Notes: a model not told the origin generated them from the letters alone. A stretch of DNA of 64,000 bases from Mobiluncus porci (GCF_009695935.1 NZ_VUMY01000001.1:124001-188000); one strand, 5' to 3'; counted from the stretch's first letter, positions 52,686-61,393 are shown. Numbers and translations are program-made.

Positions 52686-55370
52686 ATGGCTAGCTTGAAT
52701 AGCTTCAATGCCCGTAAAACTTTACAGGTGGGCTCGAAATCATACGAGATTTACTCTCTCGGTGCGGTGGACGGTTTGAAGAAACTGCCCTACGCTTTGC
52801 GGATTTTGGGCGAAAACCTGTTGCGTACTGAAGACGGTGCCAACATCACCGCGGATCAGATTAAAGCCCTGGCCCAGTGGGATCCAAAGGCGGAACCGAA
52901 CCAGGAGATCCAGTTCACTCCGGCGCGCGTCGTGATGCAGGACTTCACCGGCGTCCCCTGTGTCGTCGACTTGGCAACCATGCGCGAGGCCGTGAAAGAC
53001 CTCGGTGGGGATCCGAAGAAAATCAACCCGCTGGCTCCCGCCGAGATGGTTATCGACCACTCGGTTCAGATCGACTACTTCGGTCGCGCCGATGCTCTGA
53101 AACTCAACACCGACAAGGAATACGAGCGCAACTCCGAGCGCTACAAGTTCCTGAGGTGGGGTCAGGGCGCTTTCGATAACTTCCGCGTGGTGCCGCCGGG
53201 GACCGGCATTATCCACCAGGTCAACATCGAATACTTGGCTCGCTCCGTATTCACCAAGGAGCTTCCCGACGGAACCGTCCAGGCTTACCCCGACACCTGC
53301 GTTGGCACCGACTCCCACACCACGATGGTCAACGGTCTCGGGGTTCTCGGCTGGGGCGTTGGCGGTATCGAAGCCGAGGCTGCGATGCTCGGCCAGCCGG
53401 TTTCCATGCTCATCCCGCGCGTGGTCGGCTTCAAGTTGAAGGGCTCGATTCCTGCCGCAGCGACCGCGACTGACGTCGTGTTGACGATTACCCAGATGTT
53501 GCGCGATCACGGTGTGGTCGGCAAGTTTGTGGAGTTCTACGGCGAGGGCGTGTCCCAGGTGCCGCTGGCAAACCGCGCTACTATCGGCAACATGTCTCCC
53601 GAATTCGGCTCTACCGCGGCAATCTTCCCGATCGACGAGGTCACGGTGGATTACCTGCGTTTGACGGGTCGCGACGAGGAGCGTTGCGCTCTCGTGGAGG
53701 CTTACGCCAAGGAGCAAGGCCTGTGGCACGACCCGAGCTTCGAGCCGGAATACTCCGAATACATGGAGCTCGATCTCTCGACCGTGGTGCCCTCGATTGC
53801 TGGCCCGAAGCGCCCGCAAGACCGCATCCTCCTGTCCGAAGCGAAGGAGTCCTTCGAGAAGACCCTGGTCCCGACGTATGCCTCGCAGGCCAGTAAGTTG
53901 GTGGACTTGACCTTAGCGGATGGCACCAAGACCGACCTCGACAATGGCCGCGTGGTGATTACTTCGATCACGTCTTGCACGAACACCTCGAACCCGTCGG
54001 TGATGATGGCGGCCGGCATCTTGGCTCGCAACGCGCGGGCCAAGGGCTTGAAGTCAAAGCCGTGGGTGAAGACCTCCTTGGCTCCGGGTTCTCAGGTGGT
54101 CACCGACTACTTCGACAAGGCGGGCCTCTGGGGACCGCTCGACGAACTCGGCTTCAACCTGGTTGGTTACGGGTGTGCGACCTGTATCGGTAACTCCGGC
54201 CCGCTGCCGGCCGAGATTTCGAAGGTCATTAATGACAATGACCTCGCAGTAGCCGCAGTTCTCTCCGGTAACCGTAACTTCGAAGGCCGCATCAGCCCCG
54301 ACGTGAAGATGAACTATCTAGCTTCCCCGCCGCTCGTGGTGGCTTACGCGCTCGCCGGCACGATGGACTTCGATTTCGAAACCGAACCTCTCGGTCAAGA
54401 CGAAGCCGGCAATGATGTCTTCTTGCGCGACATTTGGCCCGATCCTGCCGAGGTACAGAAGACCATTGATGACACCATCGACCGCGATATGTACTTGAAG
54501 GACTATGCGAATGTTTTCGCCGGCGACGAGCGTTGGCAGTCCTTGCCGACCCCCGAGGGAGATCGTTTCGCGTGGGACGACGGTTCGACCTATGTTCGCA
54601 AGGCGCCGTTCTTCGATGGCATGAAGATGGAGCCGGAACCGGTAAAGGATATCCACGGGGCACGCGTTTTGCTGAAGCTCGGCGATTCCGTTACGACCGA
54701 CCACATCTCTCCCGCGGGCGCGTTCAAGCCGGAAACTCCGGCGGGCCAGTACTTGACTGGTCACGGGGTTCAGCCGAAAGACTTCAACTCCTACGGTTCG
54801 CGCCGCGGTAACCACGAGGTCATGATGCGCGGCACATTCGCCAACATCCGCATCAAGAACCAGCTCTTGGACGGTGTCGAGGGCGGTTTCACCCGCGATT
54901 TCACCCAACAAGGCGGACCCCAGGCGTATGTCTACGACGCGTCCATGAACTACCAAGCTGCGGGTGTCCCGCTCGTGGTTTTGGGCGGGAAAGAATACGG
55001 TACCGGCTCAAGCCGCGACTGGGCGGCGAAAGGTACGCGCCTTTTGGGCGTGAAGGCGGTTATCGCCCAGTCCTTCGAGCGGATTCACCGTAGCAACCTG
55101 ATAGGCATGGGCATTATTCCGTTGCAGTTCCCGGAGGGTCAGTCGGCTGACTCTCTCGGTTTGGACGGAACCGAGACCTTCGACATTACCGGGATTGAGG
55201 AGCTGAACTCCGGCTCGACTCCGAAGACCGTGAAGGTCGTGGCCACCAAGGATGACGGCTCTACCATCGAGTTTGATGCGGTAGTTCGCATCGACACCCC
55301 CGGAGAAGCTGACTACTACCGCAACGACGGGATTCTCCGCTACGTGTTGCGCAACCTGGTGAAGGCCTAG
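52686..55370 (+). CDS. acnA: Aconitate hydratase A
   Basis: Fe-S enzyme that converts citrate to isocitrate. 894 residues from the ATG at 52686, which follows AGGAGGTC; a longer frame begins upstream but lacks a ribosome-binding site. Cluster ligands: Cys in [14 protein letters not shown] (about 429) and [14 protein letters not shown] (about 496 and 499). Swivel domain motif: [20 protein letters not shown]. Length normal for AcnA. In an organism with a broken pyruvate dehydrogenase it may supply only 2-oxoglutarate. Confidence 0.97.
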   Translation: MASLNSFNARKTLQVGSKSYEIYSLGAVDGLKKLPYALRILGENLLRTEDGANITADQIKALAQWDPKAEPNQEIQFTPARVVMQDFTGVPCVVDLATMREAVKDLGGDPKKINPLAPAEMVIDHSVQIDYFGRADALKLNTDKEYERNSERYKFLRWGQGAFDNFRVVPPGTGIIHQVNIEYLARSVFTKELPDGTVQAYPDTCVGTDSHTTMVNGLGVLGWGVGGIEAEAAMLGQPVSMLIPRVVGFKLKGSIPAAATATDVVLTITQMLRDHGVVGKFVEFYGEGVSQVPLANRATIGNMSPEFGSTAAIFPIDEVTVDYLRLTGRDEERCALVEAYAKEQGLWHDPSFEPEYSEYMELDLSTVVPSIAGPKRPQDRILLSEAKESFEKTLVPTYASQASKLVDLTLADGTKTDLDNGRVVITSITSCTNTSNPSVMMAAGILARNARAKGLKSKPWVKTSLAPGSQVVTDYFDKAGLWGPLDELGFNLVGYGCATCIGNSGPLPAEISKVINDNDLAVAAVLSGNRNFEGRISPDVKMNYLASPPLVVAYALAGTMDFDFETEPLGQDEAGNDVFLRDIWPDPAEVQKTIDDTIDRDMYLKDYANVFAGDERWQSLPTPEGDRFAWDDGSTYVRKAPFFDGMKMEPEPVKDIHGARVLLKLGDSVTTDHISPAGAFKPETPAGQYLTGHGVQPKDFNSYGSRRGNHEVMMRGTFANIRIKNQLLDGVEGGFTRDFTQQGGPQAYVYDASMNYQAAGVPLVVLGGKEYGTGSSRDWAAKGTRLLGVKAVIAQSFERIHRSNLIGMGIIPLQFPEGQSADSLGLDGTETFDITGIEELNSGSTPKTVKVVATKDDGSTIEFDAVVRIDTPGEADYYRNDGILRYVLRNLVKA

Positions 55371-55390
55371 CCGAAACCTGAAGCGATTGG

Positions 55391-55421
55391 TGCCCTCGGT
55401 ATCCCCGGCCGGGGGCACCTC
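55391..55421 (+). terminator. Hairpin after acnA
   Basis: GGTGCCC and GGGCACC pair around a GC-rich loop about 20 bases past the acnA stop. No T-run follows. Possible terminator between acnA and dxs. Confidence 0.45.
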
Positions 55422-55474
55422 CGCGTTTAAACCGCTAGAATAGTCCTTATTGACTTTTAAGGGAGCACTAACCA

Positions 55475-57517
55475 ATGAAAGAATCTCAAAATCCGGAAAA
55501 GCGAGAGCACCACACGGAGACCTCGAGTTTTCCGGCGCTAAAGATTCTGCCACTGATTAAAACCCCGCGCGACCTCCAGAAGCTAAACCATCGCCAACTC
55601 GACCGCTTAGCCGGAGAAATCCGTCGCTTCTTGGTGCAGTCAGTGGCCCAAACCGGCGGACACCTGGGCCCCAATCTCGGTGTCGTCGAGCTCACTATCG
55701 CCCTGCACCGGATTTTCGATGTCTCCCGCGATGTTTTTGTATTCGACACCGGCCACCAAACCTACGTACACAAACTCCTTACCGGACGCCAGGACTTCTC
55801 CCACCTGCGCCAACGTGGCGGCCTGTCCGGATATCCTTCGCGGGCAGAATCTGACACGGATGTTTTGGAAAACTCTCACGCCTCGGCTTCCCTGGCTTGG
55901 GCTGACGGAATCGCGAGGGCGAACCGGCTCGCGGGACGCCCGGGCTGGGTAGTGGCGGTTATCGGTGACGGCGCCTTCACCGGCGGGATGGCTTGGGAGG
56001 CTTTGAACAATATTGCTGCCGAAAACGAGGGGCGCTTGTTGATTGTCCTAAACGACAACGGGCGATCCTATGCTCCAACCATCGGAGGCCTCGCCCATCA
56101 TCTCGATGCCCTTCGGGTGACTCCGCAATATGAAAAGGCCTTGAAGTGGGGAAAGCAGACCTTACGGGGGAGTGGGCCAGTCGGGAATCTGGTTTACTCC
56201 GGCTTACACGCAGCGAAAGCCGGTCTACGGGACATGGTGTCTCCTGCAGAAGGCGCGCTCTTTGATGAACTCGGCATCACCTACACCGGTCCGGTTGACG
56301 GCCACGACATTGCCGCGTTGGAGTTTTCTTTCACACGCGTGTTGGCCTCGACCAAGCCGGTTCTCATCCACGTCATAACCCAGAAAGGTCGCGGTTACAC
56401 TCCGGCGGAAACAAATATATCCGACCACTTCCACGCTATTGGGCGGATTCACCCCGAAACCGGCCTCCCGATAGATCCCGAGCGTTTCGAATGGACCCAG
56501 GTTTTTGCCGATGAGATTTTGCACTTGGCGCGCCGCGACGAAAAAATTGTGGCTCTAACTGCGGCAATGCTCCAACCGGTCGGTTTGTTGCCTTTCAAGA
56601 AACAATTCCCGAACCGGGTTTTCGACGTCGGGATTGCCGAAGCCGACGCGATGGCGACCGCCGCGGGACTCGCCTACGGAGGCTACCATCCGGTTTTCGC
56701 GGTCTATTCGACTTTCCTGAACCGCGCCTACGACCAGCTCTTGATGGACGTGGCGCTCCACCACGCCGGAGTGACAATCTGTGAGGATCGCTCGGGAGTG
56801 ACCGGCTCTGATGGAGCGAGCCACAACGGGGTGTGGGATATTGCCTTGGCGGCTACGGTGCCGGGCTTGCGTTTGGCGGCGCCACGCGACGAGGCCACGC
56901 TTCGCGATGAGCTCGGAGAGGCGGTTTTGGTTGACAATGCGCCAACGATTGTGCGCTATCCCAAGGGTTCCTTGCCCGACCCGATTCCGGCCTTGCGTCG
57001 CGAGGGGAGTATGGATGTGCTGTGGGAATCTCCCGCGGGAAGTTCGGCGGGGGACTCAACAAGGGCTAGCCAGAGTAATGCCGAGGACGGCGCTACCGAT
57101 ACCCAGTCTCGGGGTTCGGGCGCGGAGGCGGCTCCGCGCTTGCTGATTGCTGCCACCGGCGCATTTGCAAAGTTGGGGATGGATGTGGGCGAGTCGCTCG
57201 CGGGAGACTTCAACGTGAAAGTTATTGATCCACGCTGGCTCCTTCCAGTGGCGTCGGATCTAGTGCGGGCCTCTGCGGGATATGACTGGGTCGTGACCTT
57301 GGAAGACGGGCTGGTTGATGGCGGTTTTGGCTCGCAAATTCGCAACCGTCTTGCTGAATCCAACGTGTTCACGCCCGTACTGTCCTACGGGATCCCGAAA
57401 CAATTCCTCTCCCACGCCACCCGTGGGGAAATTCTCGAAGAGCTGGGACTGACTTCGGAGGCGCTGGTGGATTCCATCCGCTCCCGAACCGGAGTCTTGT
57501 CCGTACAAAAGGCCTGA
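55475..57517 (+). CDS. dxs: 1-deoxy-D-xylulose-5-phosphate synthase
   Basis: First enzyme of the MEP isoprenoid pathway (pyruvate plus glyceraldehyde 3-phosphate, TPP cofactor). The 680-residue protein has TGGHLGPNLGVVELTIALHR, VFDTGHQTYVHKLLTGR, TPP motif VIGDGAFTGGMAWEALNNI, PVDGHDIAALE, KGRGYTPAE and EDRSGVTGSDGASHNGVWDI. It exceeds the usual 620-640 residues because of an Ala/Ser/Gly-rich insert at about 519-552 (SPAGSSAGDSTRASQSNAED), located between two domains. GGGAGC lies eight bases before the ATG. Part of the conserved acnA-dxs-RNase D neighbourhood. Confidence 0.96.
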   Translation: MKESQNPEKREHHTETSSFPALKILPLIKTPRDLQKLNHRQLDRLAGEIRRFLVQSVAQTGGHLGPNLGVVELTIALHRIFDVSRDVFVFDTGHQTYVHKLLTGRQDFSHLRQRGGLSGYPSRAESDTDVLENSHASASLAWADGIARANRLAGRPGWVVAVIGDGAFTGGMAWEALNNIAAENEGRLLIVLNDNGRSYAPTIGGLAHHLDALRVTPQYEKALKWGKQTLRGSGPVGNLVYSGLHAAKAGLRDMVSPAEGALFDELGITYTGPVDGHDIAALEFSFTRVLASTKPVLIHVITQKGRGYTPAETNISDHFHAIGRIHPETGLPIDPERFEWTQVFADEILHLARRDEKIVALTAAMLQPVGLLPFKKQFPNRVFDVGIAEADAMATAAGLAYGGYHPVFAVYSTFLNRAYDQLLMDVALHHAGVTICEDRSGVTGSDGASHNGVWDIALAATVPGLRLAAPRDEATLRDELGEAVLVDNAPTIVRYPKGSLPDPIPALRREGSMDVLWESPAGSSAGDSTRASQSNAEDGATDTQSRGSGAEAAPRLLIAATGAFAKLGMDVGESLAGDFNVKVIDPRWLLPVASDLVRASAGYDWVVTLEDGLVDGGFGSQIRNRLAESNVFTPVLSYGIPKQFLSHATRGEILEELGLTSEALVDSIRSRTGVLSVQKA

Positions 57518-57598
57518 TGGCGAGGCGCGAGAAAAGCCTTAAAACCTTTAGAATCACAGATTTCTGAGAGAAATTTTCCAAAATTCAATCAAAATCCT

Positions 57599-57626
57599 TT
57601 TATATCAATTCAGTTTGATATAAACT
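57599..57626. promoter_or_regulatory. Operator and -10 of the ArsR gene
   Basis: TTTATATCAA (57599-57608) and TTGATATAAA (57615-57624) are perfect inverted ten-base arms with a six-base gap. The right arm overlaps TAAACT (57621-57626), which ends seven bases before the ATG. An ArsR/SmtB dimer bound here would block RNA polymerase, so autorepression is likely. Confidence 0.7.
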
Positions 57627-57633
57627 TGTTTTT

Positions 57634-57993
57634 ATGAACGATACGGATGGGGTTATGAACAAGACGACATCGATGCCAATTACTGCAGAAGATCCCGCAG
57701 TGGTGGACGCGGTGGTCGAGTTGTTCAAGGCTCTCTCGAATCCAACTCGGGTCGCCATCATCAATCGGTTGGCACAATCTCCTTCAGATGTGAATTCCTT
57801 GGTGGAGTTTTTGGGGGATACCTCCCAACCGCTGGTGTCGCATCACTTGAAGATTCTTCGCGAAGCTCATTTGGTTGACATGACTCGAGACGGTAAAAGT
57901 AACCAGTATTCGCTCGTTGATACCCACGTGGCGTCAATATTCTTCGACGCCTTGAACCACATGAAGGAGCATAACCATGACTGCAAACACTGA
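57634..57993 (+). CDS. ArsR/SmtB-family metal-sensing repressor
   Basis: Winged-helix transcriptional repressor of 119 residues. DNA-binding region: ELFKALSNPTRVAIINRLAQ and TSQPLVSHHLKILREAHLVD, then the wing (DMTRDGKSNQYSLVD). The C-terminal helix ends in HNHDCKH, typical zinc ligands of SmtB-like sensors, and a DTHVASIFFDALNH motif sits in the alpha-5 site. Metal binding would release it from DNA. A perfect inverted repeat covers its promoter. It overlaps the following Cys/His-rich gene by 17 bases, so one mRNA carries both and both respond to the same metal. The start is either this ATG (leaderless) or the one seven codons later. Confidence 0.9.
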   Translation: MNDTDGVMNKTTSMPITAEDPAVVDAVVELFKALSNPTRVAIINRLAQSPSDVNSLVEFLGDTSQPLVSHHLKILREAHLVDMTRDGKSNQYSLVDTHVASIFFDALNHMKEHNHDCKH

Positions 57994-58300
57994 ACACAAG
58001 CCGGCGGAAGCCCACCACCACACCCACGGACCGAACTGCGGCCACGAGGCGGTTATCCACCACGACCACGTAGACTACCTCCACGATGGCCACGCCCACC
58101 ATGAAGACGGCGGGCACTACGACGAATGCGACACCTGCCAGTGCGCCAACTGCAACGACGTCTGCGCCAACTGCGACTGTGCGGAGTGCGACTGCCCGAC
58201 TTGTGACCACAACCGTTGCCAGTGCGACCACTGCGACGATAACTGCTCCAACTGTAGCTGCGAGGACTGCAACTGCCAGACCTGCCGTCACGCGGCATAG
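57977..58300 (+). CDS. Cys/His-rich metallothionein-like metal-binding protein
   Basis: A 107-residue protein with 20 Cys and 17 His. The N-terminal half is His-rich (HHHTHGPNCGHEAVIHHDH, then YLHDGHAHHEDGGHYDE), like small actinobacterial proteins found beside zinc transport genes. The C-terminal half (about 49-105) holds 19 Cys, in repeated CxCxxC units: CQCANC, CDCAEC, CDCPTC, CQCDHC, CSCEDC, CNCQTC. No signal peptide or membrane helix is seen. Translation is coupled to the ArsR gene; AAGGAG lies eight bases before the ATG. Probable role: storing or buffering Zn(II) or a similar ion in the cytoplasm. The two-part design may be a fusion. Confidence 0.85.
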   Translation: MTANTEHKPAEAHHHTHGPNCGHEAVIHHDHVDYLHDGHAHHEDGGHYDECDTCQCANCNDVCANCDCAECDCPTCDHNRCQCDHCDDNCSNCSCEDCNCQTCRHAA

Positions 58301-58337
58301 ATGTGGCGAGGCCTATCCGCTTTTGAGATTTACGATT

Positions 58338-58366
58338 CCAGCCTCCGGGTTTAGCTCGGGGGCTGG
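58338..58366 (+). terminator. Hairpin after the Cys/His-rich gene
   Basis: CCAGCCTCCGG pairs, with one mismatch, with CGGGGGCTGG about 40 bases past the stop. It probably ends the ArsR operon. Confidence 0.45.
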
Positions 58367-58431
58367 AGTGATTTAATCGGCTTGGTCTCAAGGATTAATG
58401 GGAGAGCTGGGGTGTGAGGGTTTTCAATTAG

Positions 58432-58446
58432 TGATAACGATTATCA
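58432..58446. promoter_or_regulatory. Zur box of rpmB
   Basis: TGATAACGATTATCA has perfect six-base arms (TGATAA/TTATCA) and matches the known actinobacterial Zur operator shape (TGATAATGATTATCA type). It ends five bases before the TATACT -10 element (58452-58457), so Zur with zinc would shut the promoter. The start codon is seven bases after TATACT. Confidence 0.75.
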
Positions 58447-58464
58447 TTATATATACTTGTTCCC

Positions 58465-58701
58465 ATGTCCAAACGATGCCAAGTTACGAATACTAAACCC
58501 GGTTACGGGAATTCTGTGTCCCACTCGCAGCGCAAAACTCGCCGCCGATGGGAACCAAACCTCCAGGTCAAGCACTATTGGGTGCCGTCTTTAGGGCGAA
58601 AGGTCAAACTCACTTTGAGCGCTAAGGCCATCAAGACGATTGACAAGCGCGGGATTGACGCGGTGGTGGCGGAAATGTTGGCAAGAGGGGAGAAGCTCTA
58701 G
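58465..58701 (+). CDS. rpmB: Ribosomal protein L28, zinc-free paralogue
   Basis: A 78-residue L28 ([20 protein letters not shown], then [20 protein letters not shown]). It keeps only Cys5 of the four zinc-binding Cys of the C+ form, so it is the C- type used when zinc is scarce. A Zur box overlaps its promoter. In other actinobacteria this gene heads a Zur operon with C- forms of L33, S14 and sometimes S18; here only a stub of S14 follows. The ATG is leaderless (TATACT plus seven bases). Confidence 0.93.
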   Translation: MSKRCQVTNTKPGYGNSVSHSQRKTRRRWEPNLQVKHYWVPSLGRKVKLTLSAKAIKTIDKRGIDAVVAEMLARGEKL

Positions 58702-58763
58702 TGGCGAAGAAATCGAAGATTGCCAAGAACCTCCAGCGTCAGGCGGCGGTGGAGAAAAAGTGA
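58701..58763 (+). pseudogene. rpsN: Ribosomal protein S14 (zinc-free type), truncated after 20 codons
   Basis: GTG at 58701 overlaps the L28 stop (TAGTG). The reading MAKKSKIAKNLQRQAAVEKK is the standard N-terminus of bacterial S14, but a TGA ends it after 20 of about 101 residues. From here the DNA reads as a CRISPR-like repeat. The Zur operon has therefore lost its S14 and anything behind it. Confidence 0.8.
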
Positions 58764-58787
58764 GCCCCCACATGCGGGGATGATCCA
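58760..58787 (+). repeat. Solitary type I-E-like CRISPR repeat
   Basis: GTGAGCCCCCACATGCGGGG and then ATGATCCA have the length, the CCCC/GGGG dyad and the GGGGATGATCC ending typical of actinobacterial type I-E repeats. No second good copy is found within 100 bases and no cas gene is in the window. It is probably a leftover of a lost array. Confidence 0.5.
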
Positions 58788-59124
58788 GTCACAGAATCAA
58801 GCCACCAACCAAGACCGTGAATGATTCCAACAATAACACTCTCACCGAAACCACCAACAGCCTACACAAGACAGGGCTGACCTATCCCCAGCCATGAACA
58901 TCACTAACAGAGATCGAACACGCTACATTAAACCAGACACACAAGTTAAACAACATACACCCCCTCAAAACCTACAAATACAACAGCCCTACAGAAAACA
59001 CCAACACAAACAATCAGACCCAAGACAACAACCCAATCCCCACACAAAAACAAAACCCAAAACACTACAAGTGTCAAAAAACCATCAAATACTCTCAAAA
59101 GAAATCAACCAAAAAACAGGGTCG
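58788..59124. other. G-poor, A/C-rich non-coding stretch
   Basis: No gene is supported. From 58921 to 59100 I count only 9 G and about 19 T in 180 bases, so nearly all is A and C. Long open frames here (such as one at 58894) are a result of this composition. It separates the CRISPR-like repeat from the E1 fragment. Confidence 0.6.
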
Positions 59125-59640
59125 TACCACCGTCCTTGACAATGTGGCGCAGCTCATAAGCATATACCGGATCCTAGTGAATCACCGCGTGATCCAAGGC
59201 CGCATAGAGCGGCATATTCCCAACGGCGTGTTACAGGCCTTCACCGGTAAGCTTCGTTCGTCCCGCGGCCGCGCGCGCAATGAAACCGTGCGTGAGCTGG
59301 TCTCCGGCGACCCAAACTGGTCGGCAGTGCGCTGGTAACCGAACATGGCATAGAACAGGTAGAAAGGAATCATCGTCTCGCCGTGGGGCTTGTAGGAAGT
59401 CACTGCCACCTGCATCGCCGCGACCGAACCCGCCTCACTAATACCCGTGTGGAGAATCTGGCCTTTGGTGGACTCCCGAGAGGAAAGCATCATGCCCTTA
59501 TCGACCGGAGTGTACTTTTGACACTGGGCATTGAAAAACTGTTCGCTCGGAAACATGGACTTCATCCCGAAAGCGAGCGCCTCATCTGGATAATCGGGAC
59601 GACGCGTTTCCCGATGCTGGACTCGCGAAACAGAATAAAG
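59125..59640 (-). pseudogene. aceE: Pyruvate dehydrogenase E1 (AceE type), internal fragment
   Basis: On the minus strand, SSIGKRVVPII (near 59600) is followed after a one-base loss by PDEALAFGMKSMFPSEQFFN, YTPVDKGMMLSSRESTKGQI, LHTGISEAGSVAAMQVAVTS and MIPFYLFYAMFGYQRTADQF. After another frameshift it continues WVAGDQLTHGFIARAAAGRT, KLTGEGL with a stop, then YAYELRHIVKDG to about 59130. These are consecutive blocks of the homodimeric E1. Several frameshifts and stops, and no start or end, mark it as dead. Confidence 0.85.
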
Positions 59641-59985
59641 ATTTGACGACCCACACCAGGTTCAAGGCCCAGAACTCGAGGGCGGAACTTTCACCATCAC
59701 CAACACCGGCAGTGGCGGGGTCTTGAGGGACACTTCCGCCGTGAACTATCCCGAAGAAGCGATTCTCCAGGTGGGGCAATCGTGAAGCGACCCGCCGTGG
59801 TGAGAGGAGCGGACAGCGTGGACGGAATCGCGATTTGTCACCTGGTTGAGCTCGTGCTGAGCTATGACCACCGCCTGATTGACGGGGCTGATGCCGCCCG
59901 CTACCTCACGGACGTGAAAAAGCGCCTCGTGGAGGCTGATTTTGCCTCCAATCTCAGCCTGTTAGGTCTTAGCGGTCGTTCTAAT
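59641..59985 (+). pseudogene. aceF: 2-oxoacid dehydrogenase E2 (acyltransferase), C-terminal fragment
   Basis: On the plus strand, HQVQGPELEGGTFTITNTGS, GGVLRDTSAVNYPEEAILQV and GQS run into a stop; one frame over it continues IVKRPAVVRGADSVDGIAIC, HLVELVLSYDHRLIDGADAA and RYLTDVKKRLVEA. The catalytic SYDHRLIDGA motif is kept, but lipoyl and E1/E3-binding domains are missing and the frame is broken near 59783. It lies head to head (inverted) with the E1 fragment, so the locus was rearranged after decay. Confidence 0.85.
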
Positions 59986-60035
59986 TGGCCAAGGCGCCGC
60001 AGGCTTATCGCTGGAGAGGCTTTGGCGTGCGGCGG

Positions 60036-61283
60036 TCACTCCGATTTGAGCGCCTCCACAATGGCGCTAAGGGCGTGTTCAATCTGCCAGGGACGCGCTT
60101 CGGCAGCTTGCAACACTCCCAGAACCTGGGACTCAGAGGCATCATCGGGTAGAACCCAGGCCAACTGGCGAAGCGTCCGCGGCTCCACCATGATTTCGGT
60201 GAGAACCTCCAAAGACCCCGCCACCTCAGCTACGGCGTCGCGAATCCGATGCCAACGATCGGCTTCCTGGGGATGATTGTGGGTGAAAGTCCGAGAATCA
60301 GGAACCTCCCCGGGGATTCGCGGAGCGCGACGCGGCGGGTATTCTTTCGGCGACAACTTGTAGGCACGAGACAACGCCGCAAACCACACATCGGCACGTT
60401 TCCGACCGGCACGATCGTGGCGGAACTCTTCGTAGGCGTTCATATAGCGCTTGCCCTTGGGTAGTCCGGCAGCGAGCGCGACCATTGCCGCGTTCGTGAG
60501 GACTTTTGAGGGCGCTTTGTCCTCAGCAGCGGCGATGCTTTCACGCGTTTCCCACAGCTCGCGGAGCGCCGCGAGATTGCGAGGGGAGTGGACTTTGCCG
60601 GAACCCGGGACGTGTCGCCACGGATCCGGTTTCGGGGCGGGAGGTTCGAAGTGCAGCAAGTGGTCGAACTCCTGTTCCGCCCAATCGTCTTTCCCGAGTT
60701 CACTAAGCTTGAGCCAGAGTTTTTCGCGCAGAGGAATCAAGAACTCCACGTCGAGTGCGGCATATTCCAGCCAGTCTTGGGGGAGAGGGCGGGTGGACCA
60801 GTCGGCGGCCGAATGCTCTTTCGCCAAGGCGATTCCCAGCACCTCTTCGGTCACAGCCGCCAGCCCGAAACGTTCAAAATTCAGCAACTTGGCCGCCAGC
60901 TCCGTGTCGAACAGGAGCCGCGGATGCATCCCCACTTCCGATAAACACGGCAAATCCTGGGTGGCGTCGTGAAGAATCCACTCGCCTTTACCAATCGCTT
61001 CATCCAAGGGTTTCAAATCGGGGAACGCCGTGGGATCAATCAGAAAGGTTCCGGCTCCTTGACGGCGAAGCTGGACGAGATAGGCGCCTTGCGAATAGCG
61101 AAAAGAGCCGGCTCTTTCGGTGTCTAAAGCCACTGGGCCCTCTGCGGCCGCCACGAGTTCACAAACTCGAGTGAGCCCCTCCTCGGTATCTACCACCGGC
61201 TCCAAAGGCCCGCGCGTGGAAGTAATGAGACGCGGTTTTTTCACCGGCGGCTTACGTTTCTTCGTAGGGGGAGTTTCACTCAT
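60036..61283 (-). CDS. rnd: Ribonuclease D
   Basis: 3'-5' exoribonuclease in RNA maturation, 415 residues from the ATG at 61283, which follows AAAGGAG by six bases (a longer frame to 61358 is less likely). DEDD exonuclease motifs: GPVALDTERAGSF, EWILHDATQDLPCL, LEYAALDVEFLIPL. The HRDC domain follows (LAALRELWETRESIAAAEDK), then a C-terminal region typical of actinobacteria. Neighbour of dxs and DUF3000 as in Mycobacterium. Confidence 0.92.
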   Translation of the reverse strand: MSETPPTKKRKPPVKKPRLITSTRGPLEPVVDTEEGLTRVCELVAAAEGPVALDTERAGSFRYSQGAYLVQLRRQGAGTFLIDPTAFPDLKPLDEAIGKGEWILHDATQDLPCLSEVGMHPRLLFDTELAAKLLNFERFGLAAVTEEVLGIALAKEHSAADWSTRPLPQDWLEYAALDVEFLIPLREKLWLKLSELGKDDWAEQEFDHLLHFEPPAPKPDPWRHVPGSGKVHSPRNLAALRELWETRESIAAAEDKAPSKVLTNAAMVALAAGLPKGKRYMNAYEEFRHDRAGRKRADVWFAALSRAYKLSPKEYPPRRAPRIPGEVPDSRTFTHNHPQEADRWHRIRDAVAEVAGSLEVLTEIMVEPRTLRQLAWVLPDDASESQVLGVLQAAEARPWQIEHALSAIVEALKSE

Positions 61284-61393
61284 AGCTCCTTTATCGTATA
61301 TTCCTTTAGGCAAGGTAGGGGTTTCCCGCTCCGTTGATAGCGAATCGGTTTCGTCCATGAGACAAATGTGGCGCCGCTGCGGATAATTACGAT

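Noticed and set aside
58788-58850. A second CRISPR repeat (GTGAATGATTCC near 58820)
   Set aside because: Only the last bases resemble the repeat; the CCCC/GGGG dyad is missing.
58894-59139. An 81-codon frame in the A/C-rich stretch
   Set aside because: The frame is open only because TGA and TAG need G, which is nearly absent. The protein is Gln/Thr/Lys/Pro noise and has no ribosome-binding site.
59782-60276. An intact 164-codon gene after the E2 fragment
   Set aside because: The first part is the broken E2 end; the rest is antisense to RNase D.
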